From Streptomyces antimycoticus (lineage in GTDB: Bacteria > Actinomycetota > Actinomycetes > Streptomycetales > Streptomycetaceae): a stretch of DNA of 64,000 nt. Positions 15,985 to 25,448 of the stretch are shown here, piece after piece. The DNA lies in contig NZ_BJHV01000002.1 of the NCBI RefSeq assembly GCF_005405925.1, positions 66,558-130,557 on the forward strand, read 5' to 3'. How positions within the stretch are numbered: the first letter of the stretch is position 1; every line of letters begins with the position of its first letter. The notes under the pieces were generated by a model. That model saw only the letters and a program-made list of their open reading frames with translations, ran no database searches and was not told the origin of the DNA. The position numbers and the translations under genes were made by a program.

Positions 15985-16880
15985 CACCGTCCTTCGTGCC
16001 GGAGCAGTCTGACGGGGAGCCGCCGAGTAGGCGCGGCCGCAAGCCGGAGTCGATCGGGGAGAAGGTGGGCGGCTCCCACCGCGCATGGCTGGAATCGGTC
16101 CGCAGCCGACTCTTCGCCAGCGGCCTCACCCTGGATGACCTCGTCAACCGCTCCGGATACTCCAAGTCGCGCATCTCCGAACTCTTACGCGGCAAGGGCT
16201 ACTACCCGGGCTGGGCGATCACCTACAGCGTCGTCTGCTGCCTGGACCTTCCCATCCTGCCGATGCGCCGGCTGTGGACAGCCGCCGCCCGAGAAGCGAA
16301 TAAAGACACCACCTGGATCGAAAACCGTATACACGCAGTCCAGCCGTTGCAGCCGGAACAGCCGCCCGTGGCTCACCAGGGCTTCACCGAAGCCGTCCGC
16401 CAGCCCTACACCGACTACGCCCGTGTCTTCCTCCAGACCGGCCAGCGCGCCCGGTGGGTCGTCTCGGAGGCTTTCGACATCCTCTGGCTCGGCTGGGATG
16501 AAGCCACCGCCAGCCCCAATGTGCGCCGCCACGCCTGGTGCCTGCTGCGCTCCCGCGTCATGCTCCGCGCGCCCCGCCACGAGGGATATCCCGACCTGCG
16601 CGCCGCGGCGTTCTCCACCCTCGCCCAGAGCCAGACCGACGACCTCGCGGTCCGCTTCGCCCAGATCGGCGAACAAGCGGGCTTCTTCAATGCCATGGGC
16701 CGCTTGCCCGATGACCAGCTCGACGTCACCGTCCTGCGCTATCTGTGCGGCATCAGCGAGGACGCCATCCCCACCGTTGTCGGCCTGTCCCCGGCCATCA
16801 CTCACGCGATGGACCACCACGCCCGAGGGGCCCTGGAACGCATCTACCACCATCACGAGACCCGGAGTGATCACCCGTAA
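15981..16880 (+). CDS. XRE-type regulator with sigma-region-4-like C-terminus
   Basis: 299 aa. Residues ~35-80 are an HTH (LTLDDLVNRSGYSKSRISELLRGKGYYP). Residues ~125-290 look like an RNA-polymerase sigma fold: YTDYARVFLQTGQRARWVVSEAF, a long helical middle, then RLPDDQLDVTVLRYLCGISEDAIPTVVGLSPAIT, which resembles region 4. Sigma-like modules fused to an XRE domain recur in Streptomyces accessory DNA. It probably controls transcription of its own small operon. It overlaps both neighbours by 1-4 bases, so translation is coupled. Confidence 0.75.
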   Translation: MTPSFVPEQSDGEPPSRRGRKPESIGEKVGGSHRAWLESVRSRLFASGLTLDDLVNRSGYSKSRISELLRGKGYYPGWAITYSVVCCLDLPILPMRRLWTAAAREANKDTTWIENRIHAVQPLQPEQPPVAHQGFTEAVRQPYTDYARVFLQTGQRARWVVSEAFDILWLGWDEATASPNVRRHAWCLLRSRVMLRAPRHEGYPDLRAAAFSTLAQSQTDDLAVRFAQIGEQAGFFNAMGRLPDDQLDVTVLRYLCGISEDAIPTVVGLSPAITHAMDHHARGALERIYHHHETRSDHP

Positions 16881-17868
16881 TGGCTTCCATCGACCACCTC
16901 CTCGCGCGGGCATTGCTCCTGAAAGACCCCCAGGTCCCTGCGGACACCGTCCCCTATGAAGACACCGCCTACCCTGACTTCCCTCCCGACGGCTCGCCGT
17001 TGCGGGACAGCTGCGGCCGCGATGTGAGAGACGACACCGCCATGAGCAATCTGCAAGCCCTTTGCGAAGTGGCGGTCAACCGCTCCACCCCCAGCCAGCT
17101 CACCGATTTCATTACCGAACAGCTGCCCGCCCCCGCGCCGCCTGGATCCTGGGCTGTGTCCTGCACCTTGCCGATGCCGAAGAGGGGGCACGCTTTTGGT
17201 GGCAGTACGCCGCTGGCGCCGGCGACGACGCCGCCGCCTACTGTCTCTACCTGCACTGCCTCGTGCTCGGCGACAGCTACGCGGCCGCCCTTTGGCGAGA
17301 ACAGACCAGCCTCGACACCCCACCCCACGATTTCGACGACACTAGCGTCCCCACCGTCCTGCGCATCCTCAGCCGCCTTACCCCTGCCGCCAACCGCAGG
17401 CACTCCGAAGCCACCACCGCCGTCATCGGCTACGTCGCCGCTGCCGTCGCCGCCGGCTACGCCCGCAATCCCGGCTACGAAATCCCTCTGCCCGGACCCG
17501 ATTTCGCGCGGCACGTCGAACGCATTCTGGGCACGAACCCGGCCGCTGCACGGTCCTCCCGGCAAAGAAAGCAACCGGCCACTACCCTGCCCAACCGCCC
17601 CCTCCTCGACTCCAGCACCGCCGACCACCCCGACGAAGTGCGAGCCGAAGAGCCGGAGCGGGTTCTTATGGAGGTCGCGGCTGCTGACGCCGAGTCCGCA
17701 TCAGCCTTCAAGGAAGCATTCAAGGAGGCAATGGCCGCCTGCTGGGACAGCGTCGCCGACCTCACCGGCAGGGAGATGGACCAGCACGGGGCGCGGCTTC
17801 GCTACTGCCTGGACCGGCGCCCGCCCCTCCGCTCCCGCCACGCCTCCCGCCCAAGAGCCGCGACCTGA
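16880..17868 (+). pseudogene. FWW-AAGAG protein, frameshifted near 17,125
   Basis: The start overlaps the regulator stop (TAATG). The first ~82 residues read in one frame (MASIDHLLARALLL ... NLQALCEVAVNRSTPSQLTDFITEQL). The rest reads in the next frame (AAWILGCVLHLADAEEGARFWWQYAAGAGDDAAAYCLYLH ... to 17,868). The joint falls in GCCCGCCCCCGCGCC, a C-rich run, so a sequencing error is as likely as a real mutation. The FWWxxAAGAGxxAAAYCLxL block is shared with the 224-aa protein at 31,229, which is also downstream of a sigma-like gene. Function unknown; a partner or anti-sigma-like role for the regulator is an inference. Confidence 0.6.
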
Positions 17869-17988
17869 GCCACTGGCCCACGCCGCTCTGGCCACCGGAT
17901 GACGACACAGTGGCTCCGTGAGCGCGCCCCATGGGCGCGCGGGGTGTGACGCGGGCCGGAGCAGTTCAGACCCGGCCCGCCGCCGGGG

Positions 17989-18237
17989 CTACTCGTCCTC
18001 TCCTTGGCCGCAGTGAGCGCCCGGGAGAACCGCAGCAAGGCCGACCAGGATCCCCGCGAGGATTGCCCACGGATCTGGGGCGCTGCCTGGTTGGTCGAGG
18101 ACTGGAGGGCCTGAAGTCGTGACCGTGGTCGGCTGGCTCGCTCCTGGGGGTGCCAGCTCCGCCCCGAGTTCGACCTGCTCCTCCTCCAGGCCGAGGTCGA
18201 GGACGCGGCCTGACCTCCTCCAGTACCCGATACTCAC
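17989..18237 (-). CDS. Possible small membrane protein, 82 aa
   Basis: GTG start. The C-terminal part PWAILAGILVGLAAVLPGAHC is a single hydrophobic segment after a polar, Pro/Thr-rich stretch. There is no clear ribosome site and no relative in the window. It may be spurious. Confidence 0.3.
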   Translation of the reverse strand: MSIGYWRRSGRVLDLGLEEEQVELGAELAPPGASQPTTVTTSGPPVLDQPGSAPDPWAILAGILVGLAAVLPGAHCGQGEDE

Positions 18238-19151
18238 GAGGCCGGGAAGCGCCTTACTGCGGGTCGGGGCGACCCCTGCCGGTCCACGGCGGTCAATTGC
18301 ACTTGCGATAGCCGATGACGGTCAACCTGCACCGAGCTGATGGGTACTCAGCGCCGGGTGGTATCCGCGTATCGAACGTGTGCGGACTGGCGGGTCTGCT
18401 CTCTTGGCCGTTTGCGGGGACGCGCCCTGCCGGGAATTTGCGGCCGCGGCCGTTTCCGGCGCGCCAGGCATGTGCGATGCCCATCGCTCTGAAACTAGTT
18501 GTTTAATTCGCTATTAAATTACGCGCTATGAGATTTGGTCATCCTCGCCAGTTAATCGGCCACCTTGCTTCTTTCCGGGTGTGTCATGTTCGGACGGGGC
18601 GCCGGGTGTGCACCGGGCTGTGACACATAGGCGAGGGCCCCGCGGGGGCGAGCGGTAGGTGGGCTGGTGCGTACCCGACCCGGAAAGCTGCCTGGGCCTC
18701 GTAGGGCCCGATCCAGGTCGTAGTCGGCGGCGGATGGGCTGATGGTGTTGTGTGCGGTGCCGTCCGATCCTGGGGGTGTAACTAGGCAATGACTGTGCGT
18801 TTTCGGCCATTGTGGCTGCAGGAATCCGCGTGAGCTCTGCGAAGGACGAGGGGGTTCCGGGTTGTAACTCGGCTATGCGCAACCTGGTGCCGACCTGGAT
18901 TGATTCGGCATCCACCTCCCTGAGTGAGAGCTGCAGCCGCTTACGAATACATTCGAACGACACGAAAAATAGTGCGACACTCGCACGCTTTTGGTCGATA
19001 TCTAACGTGATCATCGCCGTGAATCAGTCATGTGGAGATATGTTCGGGCGGCGATCGCGAGCACGACAGCGCTGCACCGGGGGAAAGCGAAAGGTGCTTC
19101 CTCCGTCATGCCTGCATGGCTGATGTCATGCGCAGGACACGGGAGATGAGA
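18238..19151. other. Gene-poor stretch with an AT-rich core
   Basis: About 900 bases without a gene I trust. 18,495-18,545 is unusually AT-rich for this DNA (ttgtttaattcgctattaaa and following), and 18,940-19,020 is mildly so. These may be promoters or scars of an insertion. A reverse frame at 18,526-19,014 has no coding character. Confidence 0.4.
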
Positions 19152-19553
19152 ATGCACATGCACCAGAGAGCCGTTGGTCTCGTCGCCGGGGCCTTACTGC
19201 TGGGATTCGCCGGCGCAGTCCCGGCCCACGCCGAGGGCAGCCGCACCACGTACTTCAGCGGCTGGCACCCCGGAAACGAGTCCTCCCGCTGGAGTGACAA
19301 CAACACCGACGGTGTCAGTACCTCGGTGACGCTCAGTGGCTGTCACACCGACGGGGCCGATGGGTTCAAGAAGGCCAACCTGAAGCTGTGGAAGAACCGC
19401 GACCTGCTGCCCGACGATGACAAGGGCAGCCGCACCAACAGCTGCGGCAAGTCCGCCTGGGGTGACCAGTCGTCTGGTAAGTACTACTTCGAGCTCTTCA
19501 GCTTCAACACGGGCGGCACCATGAGTGCTAACAGGGTGGTCATCGCCTACTAG
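19152..19553 (+). CDS. Small secreted protein, ~133 aa
   Basis: The start at 19,152 has GGGAG 6 bases before it; several ATGs lie within 30 bases, so the exact one is uncertain. The signal peptide is QRAVGLVAGALLLGFAGAV with a site after AHA. The mature ~105 residues are polar: TTYFSGWHPGNESSRWSDNN, VSTSVTLSGCHTD, NLKLWKNRDLLPDDDKGSRTNSC. The two cysteines may form a disulfide. No family recognised. Confidence 0.7.
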   Translation: MHMHQRAVGLVAGALLLGFAGAVPAHAEGSRTTYFSGWHPGNESSRWSDNNTDGVSTSVTLSGCHTDGADGFKKANLKLWKNRDLLPDDDKGSRTNSCGKSAWGDQSSGKYYFELFSFNTGGTMSANRVVIAY

Positions 19554-19678
19554 AACCCGAAGACCGTACGGCGCATCTTCACCGGTGCCCCGGCGCGGCA
19601 GGATCTGCCTGCCGTGCCGGGGCCCTCCCGCTCCGCTCCTCACTACAGCCTCCTCGGGGTCACCCCTGGCGGCGGATT

Positions 19679-20440
19679 GTGCGGCTCATGGCCTTGGAAT
19701 TCCGCGGTGTCTCCTTCCGGTACAACCGGAAGACGACCGTGCTCGACAGCTTCGACCTTCGCGTCAGCAGTCCGGCGACGGTGCTGCTCGGCCCGAACGG
19801 GGCGGGGAAGTCCACGCTGATGGCGCTGGCCGCTTCCCAGCTCAAGCCCCTGGACGGCACGGTCACCTGGAAGGGCCGCAGCCCCACCGCCCGCAGGGAT
19901 GTGACGGCGTACCGGAAGGCAGTGGCCTGGCTGCCGCAGCACATCACGCCCGTGCCGGGGCTGACGGTGCGGGAGCAAGTCGCCTACGCCGGCTGGCTCA
20001 AGGGCATGAACCGCACGGATGCCTGGAAGGCTTCGGCCGTCACGCTGGGCCGCGTCGGCCTGGACAAGCTCGCCGACCGCCGCAGCCACCAGGTCTCCGG
20101 CGGCCAACTGCGCCGGATGGGCATCGCAGGAGCCCTCACCCACCACAGCGAGCTCATCCTCATGGACGAGCCGACCGCAGGCCTGGACCCCACCCAGCGC
20201 AAGGTCTTCCGGTCCTTACTCGAGCAGCTCGCCGATGACGTCCACATCCTCGTCTCCACCCACCAGACCGAAGACCTGGCCGACCTCTACCAGCACGTGG
20301 TCGTCCTGGACCGGGGCACGGTGCGTTTCCACGGCACCACCGCCGCATTCCACGCCATGGCCGACAACGCCGACAACGTCCAGGGCCCTCGCGAGCGTGC
20401 GGAAGCCGCCTATGCCCAGCTCGTGGGCGAGGAGATCTGA
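19679..20440 (+). CDS. ABC transporter ATP-binding protein
   Basis: About 253 aa (GTG start; ATG 19,688 also possible). All ABC motifs are present: Walker A LGPNGAGKST, a Q-loop region WLPQHITP, signature VSGGQLRRM, Walker B ELILMDEPTAGLDP, and switch histidine STHQTEDL. It is a drug/lipid exporter-type ATPase. The next gene starts 2 bases after the stop and encodes a membrane protein, followed by a second, so the three genes form one transporter operon. Substrate unknown; self-protection or export of a small product would fit. Confidence 0.88.
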   Translation: MRLMALEFRGVSFRYNRKTTVLDSFDLRVSSPATVLLGPNGAGKSTLMALAASQLKPLDGTVTWKGRSPTARRDVTAYRKAVAWLPQHITPVPGLTVREQVAYAGWLKGMNRTDAWKASAVTLGRVGLDKLADRRSHQVSGGQLRRMGIAGALTHHSELILMDEPTAGLDPTQRKVFRSLLEQLADDVHILVSTHQTEDLADLYQHVVVLDRGTVRFHGTTAAFHAMADNADNVQGPRERAEAAYAQLVGEEI

Positions 20441-20442
20441 CC

Positions 20443-21711
20443 GTGCTGCTTCGTACCATCGTCCGCGTCTCGTCCGGCACCCGCCTCCTGCCGTTTCTGG
20501 CCGGCTTCATCGTCATCGCCCTCGGTGACAACTTGTCCGAGTGGGTCACGCCCCACTACTGGCTCTCCGCCACCGGCACCGCGACCCTCGCGCTGTCCTT
20601 CGTGGGCCCCGCGTGTGCCGGAGCCGGAGCCTGGGAAGGAAGCCGGCTCAGGCGCGCGCGCATCTCCGACCAGAACGCGGTCCGATCGCCTCTGGCCATC
20701 GCCTTCCCCCTGCTGCTGCCGGTGTTCGTGATGGGCGTGGTCGGCATGGCCGCGGCCCTGCTCGTCTCCGCGGCCGCCGCCGACGTTGGCTTCGGCATGC
20801 CCAATCCCGGCATCCTCGCGGTCGAAGCGGTGCTCATCGCGGCCAACACCCTGGTCGGCTTCGTCATGGGCCGTCTGTGGGCTCCGATCATCGCGGTGCC
20901 GGTCACGCTGATCGCGAGCTTCGTCGCCAACGCCTACCCGGTCTCCTGGAGCATCGTGTGGATCCGGCACCTCGTGGGCGGAGGACTCCAGGACTGCTGC
21001 ATGCTCGACCAGAGCCTGGACGTATGGGCGCTGGTGAGCGCGGGAGCATTCGGTACCGGGGTCTGTCTGTCCGCCGCCCTGCTCATCCAGTACCGGAAGG
21101 CCGTCCCCGCCATCGTCGCCGCGGCCGCGCTGCTCGCCGCAGGGTTCGCAGGCGGTGCCGCCTCCGCCCACGGCATGGGGGCGGACCCCGTGACCTCCCG
21201 CCCGACCAGCGACCTGGAGTGCGACCACGGCCGGCCCCGCATCTGCCTGTGGCCCGAGATGGACCACCAAGCCGACATGGTCCGCACCGAGACACGCAAG
21301 GCCGTCGCAAGGCTCCGCCGGGCCGGCGTCGTAATGCCTGCCACACTGACCATGGCGGACCGGCCCCGCTCTGACGAGACCAAGCTGGCCATTGGCCCCG
21401 GTATCACCGCCGTCGGTGTGCCCACAGGCGTGGCGGCAGGACTCCTCCCGAAATCTCCTGCCTGCGCGGACAACGGAGAGCGCTACCCGGGCGCTGACGC
21501 TTACGGCCCCGTCGGAGCGTGGCTTTCCCTCACCGCCGGCGCCTCAGCCCGAAGCCTCACCAACCGGGTCGCACCGCCGGAACTGGCCCTGGCTCAGCAC
21601 GTCCTCAAGCAGTCCCGACAGGACCAGCTCGCCTGGTACGAGCGCAACACCCACGCCATGCGATCATGCAACGAACGCCCCCAGTTGGGCATCGACGGGA
21701 GCCACGGATGA
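20443..21711 (+). CDS. ABC transporter membrane subunit with large C-terminal extracellular part
   Basis: 422 aa, GTG start 2 bases after the ATPase gene. Hydrophobic segments cover roughly residues 12-235 (LPFLAGFIVIALGDNLSEW, PLLLPVFVMGVVGMAAALLV, VEAVLIAANTLVGFVMG, VPAIVAAAALLAAGFAGG and others), about six helices. After them is a ~180-residue soluble tail with CDHGRPRICLWPEMDHQADMV and paired cysteines, likely outside the cell. This tail is odd for a simple permease and may bind substrate. It overlaps the next gene by ATGA. Confidence 0.75.
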   Translation: MLLRTIVRVSSGTRLLPFLAGFIVIALGDNLSEWVTPHYWLSATGTATLALSFVGPACAGAGAWEGSRLRRARISDQNAVRSPLAIAFPLLLPVFVMGVVGMAAALLVSAAAADVGFGMPNPGILAVEAVLIAANTLVGFVMGRLWAPIIAVPVTLIASFVANAYPVSWSIVWIRHLVGGGLQDCCMLDQSLDVWALVSAGAFGTGVCLSAALLIQYRKAVPAIVAAAALLAAGFAGGAASAHGMGADPVTSRPTSDLECDHGRPRICLWPEMDHQADMVRTETRKAVARLRRAGVVMPATLTMADRPRSDETKLAIGPGITAVGVPTGVAAGLLPKSPACADNGERYPGADAYGPVGAWLSLTAGASARSLTNRVAPPELALAQHVLKQSRQDQLAWYERNTHAMRSCNERPQLGIDGSHG

Positions 21712-22301
21712 ACTGGTGGCTGAAGGCCCGCGCCGTCCCCGCACTGGGCGTCTCCGTCGCAGTGACCAATGCGGTGGGACTCCTCATGGGCAACGCCGAA
21801 CTTCCCGTGCCCGTGCTGACCGGTCAGTCCGGACACTTCCTTGTCGGCCACCTCATCACGCTGCTGCCTGCGGTGATGCTGCTCTACGGCATGGGGCGCG
21901 GCGACCTACGTGTCGAAAGCGTCGCCTGCCGACCCGTGCGGAGGTGGGACACCGCACTCGGCTCGGCGGCCGCCGCCACCGGGGCGGGGACGGCAGCCCT
22001 CTGCTATGCCCTGGGGGCTGACAGCATCGCCTTGGTGCTGGGACGCAACATCGCCGGATACGTCGGCCTGGCGCTGCTGCTGTTTCCCTTCCTCGGCCAC
22101 CGCATCGCGGCCGTCACCGTCGCCGTCGTGCCCCTTGTGTGCGCGGCGGCCGGCTGGAGGAGCGGCGGTCGCCCCGCGCCATGGGCCTGGATCCTGTACC
22201 CCGCGAACTCCCTGGCCGCCCCGCTCATCACGGCAGCCATCGTCCTTGCAGGCATTCTCGTTTGCCTCACCCGACAGGACCCGTTGCGATCCACTCACTG
22301 A
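21708..22301 (+). CDS. Membrane protein, third gene of the ABC operon
   Basis: 197 aa starting at the ATGA overlap with the previous gene. Five to six hydrophobic segments are seen (VPALGVSVAVTNAVGLLMG, VGHLITLLPAVMLLYGMG, TALGSAAAATGAGTAALCYAL, NIAGYVGLALLLFPFLG, ITAAIVLAGILVCL). It is probably the second permease-like component of the transporter. A long upstream extension of the frame inside the previous gene is not coding. Confidence 0.75.
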   Translation: MNWWLKARAVPALGVSVAVTNAVGLLMGNAELPVPVLTGQSGHFLVGHLITLLPAVMLLYGMGRGDLRVESVACRPVRRWDTALGSAAAATGAGTAALCYALGADSIALVLGRNIAGYVGLALLLFPFLGHRIAAVTVAVVPLVCAAAGWRSGGRPAPWAWILYPANSLAAPLITAAIVLAGILVCLTRQDPLRSTH

Positions 22302-22328
22302 GGAAGCCATCAGTACAGCTGAACCCGA

Positions 22329-22865
22329 CTACTTTCGATCGCTGGCGAGACGTGCGGTGGGTTCGCCGCGCATCAGGTCGGGGCGGGCATCGGCGATCGC
22401 GAAGGCCCGCCTGAGCCCTTCTACCAGTGGCCGGTCGATGTGGTAAAGCCGTGCCCGATCGTTCCGCTGGAGCAGCCGGGATGCGTCGGTCGGGCCGATG
22501 CGGCGCTGTACGGCCTTGATACTGGTCAGGGTCCCGCCGAGTTTCGCCGCGGGGATCGGGGTGGTCGGGTGGTTGGCGAAGTACTGCTGCACTTCGTCGA
22601 ACGAGGTGGTGCCGCCCAGGTCGGTGATCCGGCGCAGCACCGTGCGGGCCCCGGGCATCAGTGAGGCGATCACCTGGAAGAGTGTCTGCTCGCTCCAGCC
22701 GTCACCGATGTCGTCGCTGCTGAGGTCCTGCGGGTCGGGACGCGGGTCGACGGCTGGTGCTTCCGGCCAGTCGGCAGGGGCGACGGGACGCAGCCCGTAG
22801 GCAGCCTGCACAGCGGCAATCGCCTGCTCGTAGGTGTCCATCTCAGTGTCGATCGTCAACCGCAC
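22329..22865 (-). CDS. Conserved hypothetical protein, 178 aa
   Basis: Opens RLTIDTEMDTYEQAIAAVQAA. A middle part, LFQVIASLMPGARTVLRRIT, EVQQYFANHPTTPIPAAKLGG and LTSIKAVQRRIG, looks like a winged-helix fold. It ends with ARLYHIDRPLVEGLRRAF. No signal or membrane segment. I believe similar proteins occur in Streptomyces accessory DNA but cannot name a family. Convergent with the ABC operon, 27 bases apart. Confidence 0.6.
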   Translation of the reverse strand: MRLTIDTEMDTYEQAIAAVQAAYGLRPVAPADWPEAPAVDPRPDPQDLSSDDIGDGWSEQTLFQVIASLMPGARTVLRRITDLGGTTSFDEVQQYFANHPTTPIPAAKLGGTLTSIKAVQRRIGPTDASRLLQRNDRARLYHIDRPLVEGLRRAFAIADARPDLMRGEPTARLASDRK

Positions 22866-22876
22866 AACGCCCCCTC

Positions 22877-23104
22877 GTGATCGCTGCCAACATTCTTCCC
22901 CAGCCGCCCCACGCCCTCAGCTCGGTCCGAGCCGGGGCGGACTGCGGCGAAGGCCGCCGACACCGCACCGCGCAGTACCTCCTGGCGACGTCGTTGGAGC
23001 AGCTGCGCGAGCAGTAGGCGGCGCGGACCGAGCAGGCCACGGCCGCGCCCGTGCCGTGGTCGGACCCGCTGCCTGATCCTGAAGAGCGGCTATTCGCTCG
23101 CTAG
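22877..23104 (+). pseudogene. Remnant with rep-like tail, related to 10.2 and 33.2 kb
   Basis: The phrase tgatcgctgcc-Pu-acattcttc occurs here and near 33,249. The frame continues to TAQYLLATSLEQLREQ and a stop. That ending resembles YLLATRLKQLHEQ near 10,239, which there precedes a DciA-like start. I read it as a decayed 3' end of a plasmid replication gene. Confidence 0.4.
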
Positions 23105-23135
23105 CAACCCTGCGAGTGGCGTGACATCACGGCGG

Positions 23136-23618
23136 TCACCGGTGGCGGGGTCGTCTGTCCCTTGGCGACTCGGGTCCATCGCTGTCGGTGGGCTCGGCGG
23201 TGGCCGGGCGGCGGCCTGCGGTGGCCAGGCCGATCATCGCTGTCAGCAGCGCGAGTACCTGGCTGATCAGCCCGATCCAGGTGGTGAGCAGTGCTGCCGA
23301 GTTGACCATCACCTGCTGTGTGTCCTGGGCCAGTGGGCCCGACGCGGGGCCGGGTGTGGCGGGCGCGGACGGCGGGGAGGTGGGTGGGGATGTGGCGGGT
23401 GAGGTCGGCGGTGTGGTGGGCGGTGAAGTCGGCGGGCTGGACGTGGTGTCCGTGTCGGTGGGGCTCGGGGTGACCGTCCGCGTGGGGTGCACCGTCAGCA
23501 CGGTCAGGCCGCCCGCCGACAGGAGCGTGCCGATGCCCATCAGTGCGAGGGTGATCAGCAGCAGGGTGGCTGGGAGCTTGAGGACGGCGAGGGTACCGGC
23601 TTGCGGAAGACGCCACAT
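23136..23618 (-). CDS. Membrane protein with a Pro/Thr/Ser linker, 160 aa
   Basis: The first helix is VLKLPATLLLITLALMGIGTLL (residues ~13-34). A second hydrophobic region lies near residues 105-130 (AALLTTWIGLISQVLALLTAMIGLA). Between them is a repetitive TSPPTTPPTSPATSPP linker, probably extracytoplasmic. A short polar tail ends the protein. The repetitive linker makes its own DNA quasi-periodic. No partner gene is evident. Confidence 0.6.
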   Translation of the reverse strand: MWRLPQAGTLAVLKLPATLLLITLALMGIGTLLSAGGLTVLTVHPTRTVTPSPTDTDTTSSPPTSPPTTPPTSPATSPPTSPPSAPATPGPASGPLAQDTQQVMVNSAALLTTWIGLISQVLALLTAMIGLATAGRRPATAEPTDSDGPESPRDRRPRHR

Positions 23619-23755
23619 GGGGCCACTGTACGAACGCTATGTACGGATACGATCACGTTGTGTTGCGCCTGTCGGGGCAACGCCGGGACCGCTCCCGGGT
23701 CCTCGTCAAGACCTGCGCGTCCGCCAACGGCGGCGTCCACAGCTCGGCCGCGGCC

Positions 23756-24759
23756 TCATGTGCCCTTCTGCGAGGTGGGCATGGTGATGTCGTCGTAGGA
23801 CTCCAGGGGGGTCCAGCGCCGTGCTGCCCGCACTCCGGCGGGGAGTCGGTCGGCAGCTGGCAGGGGGCCCAGGTCCAGGCCGGTGAGGTTGGCGATGTCG
23901 GCCACAGGTACCTGGAAGGTGCGGAAGGCGCCGAGCGGGGAGGGTCGCCTGCTCGCGCGGCTTTGGCCATGGCTTGGGCGGCGGCGTTCTTGGTCAGGTC
24001 GGGGCTCTGGTCCAGCACGTAGGCGGTGGCCGCCAGGTCCCCGTCGTGCATGAACGCGGCGACCTTCCAGAACCGGAGCGGTACCTGGATGCCCCGGTAG
24101 GGCGGATCGGAATCCTCGAGCACCGGCCCGGTGAAGACCGTCAGCTTGCGGTCGAAGTCTTCCGCATGGTCGAGCAGGAAGTTCTCCAGCCCCTGCCAGA
24201 GCTTCTTGCCCTGGTTGAAGATGTCCATCTGCGGAGCGGCGTTCGTGTAGTGGAACGTGTCGCTGTTCGCTGTGGACGCTTCCGCGCCCCATACCGGGTC
24301 GAGTCTGCGGACCAGGTGGCCTTTGTCCAGGGGGTTGTCTTCGTAGACGGGGTGGCCGGCCTGCTGGGCTTCGGGGAGGCGGGGGTCGAAGCGCCAGTCG
24401 TCGTTGCGTGGCACATCGATGAGGTTCGCGCCGTCGATCGTGACGGCTGTTGCCGCGGCCAGCCGCCGGTCCGGGCGGAAGACGACGCTGAAGTTGGTGT
24501 ACGGGAGGATCACCGTTTCGATGCCCGAATCGGCAGGCACGGGCAGCGGTACAGTCGTTCCCAGGAAGCGGTCGTTGTAGCCCTTGCGGTCCGCCAGGGA
24601 TCCGCGGCTCACGGTCTCAGCGTTCGGCGGGGGATCGGGGGAGTGGCCATGCCGCTCTACGTACCGCACCATCGGGGCTCGCGCGCGGACGCTGCCCGTC
24701 ACCTCACCTGAATGGCTGTAGAGCAGGTTCGACCTGAACTTCGTCGAACGTCGACGCAT
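23756..24759 (-). pseudogene. DNA/RNA non-specific endonuclease, frameshifted near the C-terminus
   Basis: The ATG at 24,759 has GAAGGG upstream. The catalytic block is YEDNPLDKGHLVRRLDPVWG, with D-K-G-H at residues 145-148, a variant of the family's DRGH. N-T-F-H-Y-T-N-A-A-P-Q follows, as in Serratia-type nucleases. There is no signal peptide. Near 23,938-23,941, in a run of four C on the coding strand, the frame changes. The natural ending FQVPVADIANLTGL to SQKGT (stop 23,756) lies in the other frame. The uncorrected frame runs on to 23,653 without similarity. It could be a sequencing error, in which case the nuclease is intact. Confidence 0.7.
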
Positions 24760-24883
24760 GAGCGCTCGGCCCTTCTCGCGCTCATCGCATCCCAGCTCTT
24801 CCAGGAGTAAGTACCGTTCCCCGATCGTGTGGTTTCGCCTACCGGCGCCCGGCCGAGCGGAGCGGTGGTCTTTCAATGGGGGC

Positions 24884-25276
24884 GTGAACCATCTTTCCCG
24901 CGGCCTGGTGGCCGCCGCGCTGACCGTGCTCCTACTGACCGCCGCGGCGCCCGCTGCCGCGCCGGCTGCCACGTCGGCAGAGATCGACTGCCCCGGCGGC
25001 TACGTGTGCATCTACCCCGAGACCAACTTCGGCGGGCAGCCGTGGGTGAAGCGGGCTGTCGACGGCAGCGTGAAGGACCTGCCCTCCGCCATCCGCGACC
25101 GCGGCAGCTCGGTGCGCAACAACTCCGACCGCACGGCCCGCGTCTACGAGAAGCGCAACTACTCCGGCCGGTGGGTGTGCGTCACCAAGAGCGGCGGTTC
25201 GATCCACGACCTACGTGGCTACAACCTCAACGACCAGACGCGCTCTCTGCGCATCAACCGCAACGACTGCGGCTGA
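24884..25276 (+). CDS. Secreted peptidase-inhibitor I36 / beta-gamma-crystallin-like protein
   Basis: About 130 aa from a GTG preceded by GGGGG. The signal peptide is LVAAALTVLLLTAAAPAAAPAA. The mature part reads CPGGYVCIYPETNFGG, then RSSVRNNSD-type and VYEKRNYSGRWVCV blocks. The last block is LRGYNLNDQTRSLRINRNDC. This is the two-motif, two-disulfide pattern of I36 metalloproteinase inhibitors (SMPI-like). It faces away from the nuclease gene on the other strand. Confidence 0.8.
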   Translation: MNHLSRGLVAAALTVLLLTAAAPAAAPAATSAEIDCPGGYVCIYPETNFGGQPWVKRAVDGSVKDLPSAIRDRGSSVRNNSDRTARVYEKRNYSGRWVCVTKSGGSIHDLRGYNLNDQTRSLRINRNDCG

Positions 25277-25448
25277 CAAGTCATCCGGTCCGCGTGGCGC
25301 CTCCCGAGCAGGAAGGACGGCTCGCCGAGGACCAACTATGTCCCGTATCCCGAGCGCCTTGAGGACAGATGGAGTCCAGATGCCGCACATCCACTTTGGG
25401 GTGACAGCCACCGGAAACTGAGCGTTCGGCCCGGAGGGGCACGTCACG

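Noticed and set aside
18526..19014. 162-aa reverse frame
   Set aside because: Composition unlike the neighbours, no ribosome site, crosses AT-rich DNA.
23330..23460. Possible satellite-like repeat (gtgg/gcgg rich)
   Set aside because: It encodes the Pro/Thr/Ser linker of a membrane protein; periodicity follows the protein repeat.
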